From: Bacteroidota bacterium
Lineage (GTDB): Bacteria > Bacteroidota > Bacteroidia > Flavobacteriales > Flavobacteriaceae
Assembly (NCBI GenBank): GCA_023427845.1
Contig: JAEYZX010000002.1
Coordinates: 1-11,589, forward strand
Length of the DNA stretch: 11,589 nt
Direction: 5' to 3'
This document shows positions 6,993 through 11,589 of this stretch, piece after piece (within the stretch, counting starts at the first letter, position 1; the number at the start of each line of letters is the position of its first letter). The position numbers and the translations under genes were made by a program. The notes below the pieces were generated by a model, which was not told where the DNA came from, ran no database searches, and was given only the letters and a program-made list of their open reading frames with translations.

Positions 6993-7080
6993 GCGGGCGT
7001 GCCCCTCCGGGTCGGGCTTTCACTGCAAGTCCTCGCAGGCTGCGGGCTTTCCGCTCAATCCCTCACGCGGGCCGCTCGTG
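6993..7080. repeat. G+C-rich structured intergenic element, possibly a dispersed repeat
   Basis: 63 of 88 bases are G or C, in a genome of clearly lower G+C. The 9-mer CGGGCTTTC occurs twice (7013-7021 and 7043-7051). Short hairpins are possible at 7001-7004/7014-7017 (GCCC/GGGC), 7023-7026/7035-7038 (CTGC/GCAG) and 7042-7045/7051-7054 (GCGG/CCGC). AGCGG at 6992-6996 is matched by CCGCT at 7072-7076, bracketing the element, and CGGGCG (6994-6999) pairs with CGCCCG (7107-7112). From memory, similar 'GGGCGTGCCCCTCCGGGTCGGGC'-like segments occur between genes in other flavobacterial genomes; this is unverified. It begins directly after the cysteine desulfurase stop codon. Confidence 0.5.
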
Positions 7081-7181
7081 CAATAATGCAATCAATTATC
7101 ATCAAGCGCCCGATAAATGTCTATGTTGGCAGAAAAATCTTATGAAAAAATTAATGATTGCGGTTGTGTTTCTTGCAACCG
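7081..7181. other. AT-rich remainder of the intergenic gap after the cysteine desulfurase
   Basis: With the G+C-rich element and the terminator, this forms a gene-free gap of 228 bp (6993-7220). It contains a small hairpin, ATAAT/ATTAT (7083-7087 with 7095-7099), and a possible start of a broken signal-peptide gene at 7142. No tRNA, promoter with an exact TAnnTTTG box, or other gene is seen. Confidence 0.5.
7142..7180 (+). pseudogene. Possible remnant of a signal-peptide gene start
   Basis: The ATG at 7142 reads MKKLMIAVVFLAT, a typical lysine-plus-hydrophobic n/h region of a Sec signal peptide. Then it runs straight into the A-run and hairpin of the terminator. The frame stays open only to a stop at 7286-7288 (48 codons), inside the antisense PRC-barrel gene, and the part after residue 13 looks non-coding. 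It is best read as the 5' fragment of a lost exported-protein gene, but a chance AT-rich ATG cannot be excluded. Confidence 0.3.
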
Positions 7182-7220
7182 AAAAAAAAATCCGCTGTGT
7201 GTCGCAGCGGATTTTTTTTT
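7182..7220. terminator. Bidirectional terminator between cysteine desulfurase and the PRC-barrel gene
   Basis: The stem core TCCGCTG/CAGCGGA (7191-7197 with 7205-7211) has a 7-nt loop and is extended by nine A:T pairs (7182-7190 with 7212-7220). A run of 11 T follows on the plus strand and 9 A on the other side, so it can stop transcription from both converging units. The core resembles the terminator at 1217-1243. Confidence 0.88.
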
Positions 7221-7751
7221 TTATAACGATCGGTCTTGGTCGTTGCGATCGCGGAATTCCCTCCGAAGGTAAATGGTTTCCTCGGTGATGACGTCGCGGT
7301 CATAGGTGTCGTCGCCTATGTACGATCGCAACACCCGTTGCTCATATTCAGGAATAATCTCGGTATTCCTGTCGTAACGCGGGGTTTTGGCAAATGTTGC
7401 AAATGTGATTTCGGTTGAACGGACGATCTTATTTTTCTCATCAAGGTCGACCATCCCGATCGGGATTATCAAATGGGTATCGCCATCCTTATTCAAAAAT
7501 TCGTGAACTCCATCCGACGTGCGGGCTTCAAAAGGTTCGTGACCTTCTTCAATCACCGATTTGTCGACCTCGATGTCAAGATAGACTACGCGTTCCGTCT
7601 GCTTGTTTACCAGAAGCCTGTCGACTTCACCAATCACCCGGTTGTCGGCGTCCTTTACTTTCCATCCTTTAACATTGCTATAATTGGACGCAACTTTATA
7701 ATCTGAAAGTTCGTCAAGGAAATACAGAACTTTGTGTTTTTGATCACTCAT
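7221..7751 (-). CDS. PRC-barrel domain protein
   Basis: A 176-residue soluble protein. Residues about 25-60 (NVKGWKVKDADNRVIGEVDRLLVNKQTERVVYLDIEVD) form the recognisable core of a PRC-barrel, the beta-barrel also found in photosynthetic reaction-centre subunit H and RimM. The barrel likely extends to about 115 (THLIIPIGMVDLDEKNKIV). The rest is a highly charged tail rich in Asp, Arg and Glu (YDRDVITEETIYLRREFRDRNDQDRS). There is no signal peptide or TM segment. Stand-alone PRC-barrel proteins in non-phototrophs are often stress-linked but poorly understood, so the function is not assignable. It lies 18 bp downstream of a one-TM micro-protein on the same strand, likely an operon. Confidence 0.87.
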   Translation of the reverse strand: MSDQKHKVLYFLDELSDYKVASNYSNVKGWKVKDADNRVIGEVDRLLVNKQTERVVYLDIEVDKSVIEEGHEPFEARTSDGVHEFLNKDGDTHLIIPIGMVDLDEKNKIVRSTEITFATFAKTPRYDRNTEIIPEYEQRVLRSYIGDDTYDRDVITEETIYLRREFRDRNDQDRSL

Positions 7752-7769
7752 AATAGTTTTGTTTAAAGG

Positions 7770-7955
7770 TTAGACGTACACTGCATTTGCAGGTTGTTGA
7801 GGTACGCTCGTTGTGTTTTCGATTGTATTGATTTCGCTGTCGTCGGTCTCATCGGCGTCTTGTGTGGTAAAATAATAGATTACGGCTGCAAGCACGAGAA
7901 TCAACAGAATCCACGGCCAAACAGGCTTTTTCTTTTCGATTTTAATTTCTGTCAT
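7770..7955 (-). CDS. Single-TM micro-protein upstream of the PRC-barrel gene
   Basis: A 61-residue hypothetical membrane protein: a short basic N-terminus (MTEIKIEKKKP), one strong transmembrane helix (about residues 12-32, VWPWILLILVLAAVIYYFTT), then an acidic, Ser/Thr-rich tail (DADETDDSEINTIENTT). The charge pattern predicts the N-terminus inside and the tail in the periplasm. I recognise no named family. The start at 7955 is preferred to an in-frame ATG at 8018 because the shorter form begins with a natural topology signal and a TAnnTTTG box lies within the extra segment. It is cotranscribed with the PRC-barrel gene 18 bp downstream. Confidence 0.72.
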   Translation of the reverse strand: MTEIKIEKKKPVWPWILLILVLAAVIYYFTTQDADETDDSEINTIENTTSVPQQPANAVYV

Positions 7956-8003
7956 TGTCGATAGGTTTTGGTTAACGCTTTCACATTTCTTGAGAAAGCA
8001 ACC

Positions 8004-8011
8004 CAAAGTTA
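8004..8011 (-). promoter_or_regulatory. -7 promoter box for the micro-protein/PRC-barrel operon
   Basis: Minus-strand TAACTTTG is an exact TAnnTTTG match, 48 nt before the ATG at 7955. No well-spaced TTG -33 element is visible. Confidence 0.45.
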
Positions 8012-8071
8012 AATCCAAACAGAAGTGAATGTGTTACAGGAATTCCACAATGATTTACACAACCAACGGTA

Positions 8072-9073
8072 TCAGAGAAACAGCCCCGCCAACAGCTCAT
8101 ATGACTTTTTACGATCGGAGAAATCTTCGGCAGTTGTTGCAACCACTATTTCGTTTGTCTCATAACGCTCGGCAATTTTCAAAAATTCGCGTTGTAATTT
8201 ATCGGGTGTTCCGGCTATATACCGGCCTTTATTATAACTGATCCTTGCCCTTTGCTGTAGGTTGTAGTTATACCGTTTGATTTCTGAAAATGGAGGAATT
8301 TCCCCACGTGCGCCCGATTCGATGTGAAGCATCCTATAATCGAATTCGGCTTCCCAATCGGCAATTTTCTGTTCGTCATCTGAACAAAATGCAAAAACAC
8401 CGACATTGACTTTCGGCGCCGATAGTTCTTCCGAAGGTCTGAAGTTATGCCGGTAAAAATCAGCAGTGTCCGGTCCGCCTTCAGGATTTATGAATTGTGC
8501 AAACGACAATCCCATCCCAAGATGTGCTGCGAACTGCGCACTTCCGCCGCTTGATGTCAGCAGCCAAAGCTCGGGAAGCTGGTCTGGCTGCGGATAAGAT
8601 TTGACTTTTTCATGCACGGTCTCAGCAGATTCTTCGCCGCGCAGGAAGGCACGAACGGTTACAAGCTGTTGAAGAAATTCGTTCTCACTGAATGTATTTG
8701 ACGGATTCAATAAATGAGATGATAATCTGTCGCCGCCCGGCGCCCGTCCAATTCCAAGGTCGATCCGCCCGGGAAATAAATTTTCGAGTAAACCAAAGTT
8801 TTCGGCCATTTTCAGTGAGCTGTGGTTTGGCAGCATAATTCCTCCCGAGCCAATCCGGATTGTATTTGTTCTAGATGCCAAATACGGTATCAATACTTCA
8901 GGAGCGGTACCTGCCACCATTTTGAAGTTGTGGTGTTCGGAAACCCAATACCGCGTGTAACCGAGTTTTTCAGCGAGCTGTACCAGTTCGCCCGACTCGA
9001 TAAGTGCTTCACGTGCGGTACCGTTGCGGCGTACCTGCGACTGGTCGAGGATGCTCAATCGTAGTTTTTCCAT
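8072..9073 (-). CDS. LLM-class (luciferase-like) flavin-dependent oxidoreductase
   Basis: A 333-residue cytosolic protein of the bacterial luciferase-like monooxygenase superfamily, in the subgroup that includes E. coli YhbW and MsnO8. Visible family motifs are LSILDQSQVRRNG (6-18), RYWVSEHHN (41-49), APEVLI (57-62), IRIGSGGIMLPNHSSLKMAENFGLLE (72-97, given in two overlapping parts: the GSGG and NHS segments) and GRIDLGIGRAPGGD (102-115). LWLLTSSGGSAQFAA in the middle fits the barrel strand that binds FMN phosphate. The length is normal. The substrate is unknown for this subgroup; members use reduced FMN and are not light-emitting on their own. It is probably monocistronic: the downstream gene has its own -7 box and the upstream one ends 72 bp away. 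Confidence 0.93.
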   Translation of the reverse strand: MEKLRLSILDQSQVRRNGTAREALIESGELVQLAEKLGYTRYWVSEHHNFKMVAGTAPEVLIPYLASRTNTIRIGSGGIMLPNHSSLKMAENFGLLENLFPGRIDLGIGRAPGGDRLSSHLLNPSNTFSENEFLQQLVTVRAFLRGEESAETVHEKVKSYPQPDQLPELWLLTSSGGSAQFAAHLGMGLSFAQFINPEGGPDTADFYRHNFRPSEELSAPKVNVGVFAFCSDDEQKIADWEAEFDYRMLHIESGARGEIPPFSEIKRYNYNLQQRARISYNKGRYIAGTPDKLQREFLKIAERYETNEIVVATTAEDFSDRKKSYELLAGLFL

Positions 9074-9145
9074 ATCGTAAAGATACGGAATGCTTCTATT
9101 TTAGTGGGGTTTTAGGAGGCTGTGGCCTGTTATACTTTTGCCAAA

Positions 9146-9457
9146 TTACTTCCGGGTCTTTGCGTGAAGTGTCTTTAGCATTTCGTTCGATGCATCATCG
9201 CTATAGATTCCGTAGCCATTCACGAAAACACCTTTAATCCCGTGTTTTTGCGAGGATATTGCATAAACGATTGCTTCGTCGTCTGGATCCGACATTCCTT
9301 CAAAACGATAATGCCTGTCGACAACAAAATCTTCGGGATGGATTTCCAGCATATTCGCGCTGCACACCAGGCAGTTGTTCCCAAGATTAAAATCGGTTGT
9401 ATAGCCTTCTTCGCGCAGGTTGTTCAAAACTTCAGATAATGTGGTCATTGGCTTCAT
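9146..9457 (-). CDS. Conserved short flavobacterial protein of unknown function
   Basis: A 103-residue soluble protein. The pattern TTLSEVLNNLREEGYTTDF, then NNCLVCSANMLEIHPEDF, then HYRFEGMSDPDDEAIVYAI and GVFVNGYGIYSDD, is one I know from flavobacterial genomes. There it is often labelled 'phosphoribosylpyrophosphate synthetase'. That label is not credible: real PRPP synthetases are about 310 residues, and none of their loops are visible here. Nothing suggests a membrane segment or signal peptide. I choose MKPMTTL (9457); Met at 9448 is equally possible, while the longer form reading through 9481 would overlap the promoter. Function unknown. Confidence 0.82.
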   Translation of the reverse strand: MKPMTTLSEVLNNLREEGYTTDFNLGNNCLVCSANMLEIHPEDFVVDRHYRFEGMSDPDDEAIVYAISSQKHGIKGVFVNGYGIYSDDASNEMLKTLHAKTRK

Positions 9458-9478
9458 GGCAGTAGTGTTGAGTTTCCA

Positions 9479-9512
9479 CAAATTTACAAATAACCAGCCA
9501 GCCTTGCCTCAA
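9479..9512 (-). promoter_or_regulatory. Promoter of the short conserved gene
   Basis: Minus-strand TTG (9512-9510), 23 nt, then TAAATTTG (9486-9479), an exact TAnnTTTG box at the outer limit of the usual spacing. It ends 21 nt before the ATG at 9457. Confidence 0.55.
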
Positions 9513-9553
9513 TTTGTTGAATTTGTATTCACAAATACGAGCTGTAGAAATTA

Positions 9554-9604
9554 CGAAAGCGAACAATCGAGCAATTCATGCATTGCTTCGCCTGTTCGCT
9601 TTCG
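9554..9604. repeat. Long imperfect hairpin downstream of lpdA
   Basis: A 12-bp perfect inverted repeat (CGAAAGCGAACA at 9554-9565 with TGTTCGCTTTCG at 9593-9604) encloses a second, shorter one (GCAAT at 9571-9575 with ATTGC at 9582-9586, extendable with a bulge). It lies 27 bp past the lpdA stop on the minus strand. No clear T-run follows on that strand, so it may be an atypical terminator, an mRNA-stabilising 3' structure or a repeated palindrome. Confidence 0.6.
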
Positions 9605-9631
9605 CTAGTGGTGAATTTTTTGAAGATATTT

Positions 9632-11020
9632 CTATAAATGAATCACTTCGCCATATGCATCGGCGGCAGCTTCCATAATTGCTTCGCTCATTGTTGGGTG
9701 CGGATGAACCGATTTGATGATTTCATGTCCGGTTGTTTCAAGTTTTCGTGCAACGACAGCTTCTGCTATCATATCGGTAACGCCTGCGCCAATCATGTGG
9801 CAGCCGAGCCATTCCCCATATTTCGCATCGAAAATGACTTTTACGAATCCGTCCGGAGTTCCTGCGGCTTTCGCTTTTCCTGATGCTGAAAACGGGAATT
9901 TTCCAACTTTAAGTTCATATCCTTGTTCCTTTGCCTGTTTTTCGGTCAAACCGACAGAAGCGATTTCAGGTGAGGCATAGGTACAGCCCGGAATGTTGCC
10001 ATAATCGATTTTGTCGACATGGATTCCCGCGATCTTCTCGACGCAAGTGATTCCTTCCGCAGATGCGACGTGTGCGAGCGCAGGTCCCGGAACAACATCA
10101 CCGATAGCATAATAACCCGGAATGTTGGTTTGATAGAAATCGTTGACCAGGATTTTGTCGCGGTCGGTTGCGATTCCAACTTCCTCAAGGCCGATATTTT
10201 CAATGTTTGTCTTGATTCCGACTGCCGATAACAGGACGTCGGCTTCGATCGTTTCTTCACCTTTTGCGGTTTTGACGAATGCTTTGACGCCATTTCCGGA
10301 AGTATCGATACGTTCAACCGAAGAATTGGTCATGATTTTGACGCCTGATTTCTTCATTGAACGTTCCATTTGTTTTGAGATGTCTTCGTCTTCGAGCGGA
10401 ACAATGTTTGGCAGGAACTCGACGATAGTAACTTCGGTTCCCATTGAGTTGTAGAAGTGTGCAAATTCGACACCGATTGCACCGGATCCAACAACAATCA
10501 TTGATTTTGGCTGCTCCGGAAGGTTCATCGCCTGACGGTAACCGATTACCTTTTTACCATCCTGCGGAAGGTTTGGCAGTTCACGTGAACGTGCGCCTGT
10601 TGCGATTATGATATGATCGGCTGAATATTCGGTGGTTTTTCCGTCGGCATCCTTGACATCGATTTTTTTTCCCGGCTTCAATTTTCCGAAACCGTCAATG
10701 ACGTCGATTTTGTTTTTTTTCATCAGGAACTGGATTCCTTTGCTCATTCCGTCGGCAACTCCGCGCGAACGCTGAATCACTGCATTGAAATCCTTATCAG
10801 CTTCCGAGACCGTGATTCCGTAATCGGATGCATGTTTCAGGTAATCAAAAACCTGGGCCGATTTCAGCAGTGCTTTTGTGGGGATACAACCCCAGTTCAA
10901 ACAAATGCCGCCGAGATGTTCTTTTTCGATCACAGCGGTTTTAAATCCAAGTTGTGACGCCCTGATTGCAGCAACGTAACCACCCGGGCCACTGCCTAAA
11001 ACTATAATATCGTATTTCAT
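9632..11020 (-). CDS. lpdA: Dihydrolipoyl dehydrogenase (E3)
   Basis: A 462-residue FAD/NAD flavoprotein that reoxidises dihydrolipoamide in the pyruvate, 2-oxoglutarate or branched-chain 2-oxoacid dehydrogenase complexes, or glycine cleavage. The FAD fold GSGPGGYVAAIRASQLG (9-25) is followed by the redox disulfide in GGICLNWGCIPTKALL (Cys40 and Cys45). Next come the NAD-binding VVGSGAIGVEFA, the second FAD contact YYAIGDV, and the C-terminal dimer-interface motif HPHPTMSE with catalytic His441 and Glu446. Length and motifs are typical and complete. No E1 or E2 gene is adjacent, so the complex it serves cannot be told; flavobacteria often keep more than one lpd. No exact TAnnTTTG box was found in the 74 bp upstream; TAATTTCG at 11051-11058 (minus) is one mismatch away. 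Confidence 0.97.
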   Translation of the reverse strand: MKYDIIVLGSGPGGYVAAIRASQLGFKTAVIEKEHLGGICLNWGCIPTKALLKSAQVFDYLKHASDYGITVSEADKDFNAVIQRSRGVADGMSKGIQFLMKKNKIDVIDGFGKLKPGKKIDVKDADGKTTEYSADHIIIATGARSRELPNLPQDGKKVIGYRQAMNLPEQPKSMIVVGSGAIGVEFAHFYNSMGTEVTIVEFLPNIVPLEDEDISKQMERSMKKSGVKIMTNSSVERIDTSGNGVKAFVKTAKGEETIEADVLLSAVGIKTNIENIGLEEVGIATDRDKILVNDFYQTNIPGYYAIGDVVPGPALAHVASAEGITCVEKIAGIHVDKIDYGNIPGCTYASPEIASVGLTEKQAKEQGYELKVGKFPFSASGKAKAAGTPDGFVKVIFDAKYGEWLGCHMIGAGVTDMIAEAVVARKLETTGHEIIKSVHPHPTMSEAIMEAAADAYGEVIHL

Positions 11021-11094
11021 TGTATGTGTTTTCTGTTCGTAAATCGACTGCGAAATTACGCAATTATTTTGAATCGTCCTTTGACGCCAACGGC

Positions 11095-11589
11095 CTAATC
11101 GATAATTTCCTCGCTGAGGAATTGCGAGTAATATAAATTCCTGTAGTAGCCATCGGAACGGTTCAGCAGTTCATTATGCGTTCCTTGTTCGACTATCAAA
11201 CCTTTATCCATTACCACGATTTTGTTGGCGTTTACGACTGTTGCGAGCCGGTGTGCGATTACAATGGAAGTACGTCCTTTGGTAATCGTCTCGGTAGCGC
11301 GCTGGATCATTTCTTCCGAATAGGTATCGATTGACGATGTGGCTTCGTCCAGAATCAAAATGCCGGGATTGCTTACGTAAGCGCGCAAGAATGCGATCAG
11401 CTGGCGTTGTCCCGATGAAAGCATTACGCCGCGTTCCTTCACATTATAATCGTAACCACCCGGAAGGCTTTTGATAAATTCATCAACGCCTATCGTTTTT
11501 GCAGCGCCGATAACATCATCGCGTGTAATATCGGGATTGTGAAGCGTGATATTGTTCAGGATCGTATCGGCAAACAAAAACACGTCCTG
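11095..11589 (-). CDS. ABC exporter, C-terminal nucleotide-binding half, 5' part outside window
   Basis: The C-terminal 164 residues of an MsbA/MdlB-type ABC exporter, in which the ATPase domain follows the transmembrane domain. The visible part begins at the Q-loop (QDVFLFADTILNN). It then has the ABC signature LSSGQRQ, Walker B and D-loop (ILILDEATSSID), and the H-loop His in IAHRLATV. It ends in VEQGTHNELLNRSDGYYRNLYYSQF, the usual exporter C-terminus. Walker A and the transmembrane domain lie beyond the right edge; the GTG at 11581-11583 is an internal Val, not a start, because the frame remains open to 11589. The signature has Ser in place of the first Gly of LSGGQ, a common variant. Substrate (multidrug, lipid or peptide) cannot be judged from this portion. 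Confidence 0.94.
   Translation of the reverse strand, partial: QDVFLFADTILNNITLHNPDITRDDVIGAAKTIGVDEFIKSLPGGYDYNVKERGVMLSSGQRQLIAFLRAYVSNPGILILDEATSSIDTYSEEMIQRATETITKGRTSIVIAHRLATVVNANKIVVMDKGLIVEQGTHNELLNRSDGYYRNLYYSQFLSEEIID

Noticed and set aside
6993..7080. tRNA or other standard RNA gene in the G+C-rich segment
   Set aside because: No cloverleaf, anticodon arm or T-loop consensus; only short hairpins and direct repeats.
7956..8018. Longer start for the one-TM micro-protein
   Set aside because: The extra residues hold an exact TAnnTTTG box and spoil the natural N-terminus.
9146..9457. PRPP synthetase identity
   Set aside because: About one third of the enzyme's length and none of its catalytic or PRPP-binding loops.
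9458..9481. Longer start (TTG) for the short conserved protein
   Set aside because: It overlaps the predicted -7 box; family similarity begins at the MKPMTTL segment.
1..11589. CRISPR array, insertion sequence, phage or defence cassette
   Set aside because: No regularly spaced repeats, transposase, integrase, nuclease or toxin/antitoxin motifs seen on either strand.

Overview
The window looks like chromosomal DNA from a member of the Bacteroidota, most likely a Flavobacterium-like member of the Flavobacteriaceae. Four things point there. Several genes are preceded by the TAnnTTTG -7 element typical of this phylum. Starts have A-rich leaders rather than clear Shine-Dalgarno sequences. There is a SusB-type GH97 glycoside hydrolase. 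Two small families that I know from flavobacterial genomes are present (the CCC-motif membrane protein with a DUF2752 partner, and the short protein often mislabelled 'phosphoribosylpyrophosphate synthetase'). No plasmid, phage, transposase, CRISPR, tRNA or rRNA signature was seen.

Left part (1-2700): the 3' bulk of ornithine aminotransferase (rocD) runs off the left edge and ends at a strong bidirectional hairpin terminator. On the minus strand follows a two-gene operon of small cysteine-containing membrane proteins (DUF2752, then the CCC-motif protein). Divergent from it, a two-TM micro-protein overlaps the start of an Smr-domain (DUF2027-like) gene. The Smr gene ends tail-to-tail, sharing a TTAA, with a minus-strand lipoprotein.

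Middle (2676-7220): the lipoprotein consists of two copies of one roughly 120-150 residue domain, each with one pair of cysteines. It is divergently transcribed from a GH97 alpha-glucosidase gene; both directions have good -33/-7 promoters. The GH97 gene is followed after 2 bp by a group I cysteine desulfurase. Immediately after that stop codon comes an 88-bp, 72% G+C repeat-like element, then a possible remnant of a signal-peptide gene, then a second bidirectional terminator.

Right part (7221-11589), all on the minus strand: a PRC-barrel protein with a one-TM micro-protein upstream, a luciferase-like (LLM) flavin oxidoreductase, a short conserved protein of unknown function, a long hairpin, dihydrolipoyl dehydrogenase (lpdA), and the C-terminal half of an ABC exporter that runs off the right edge.

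Most of the content is housekeeping: amino-acid catabolism, sulfur mobilisation, 2-oxoacid dehydrogenase E3, and export. I do not see a clear new multi-gene system. The best candidates for undescribed biology are the G+C-rich intergenic element after the cysteine desulfurase, the duplicated-domain lipoprotein, the cysteine-rich DUF2752/CCC membrane pair, and a leader sequence shared by two unrelated operons.
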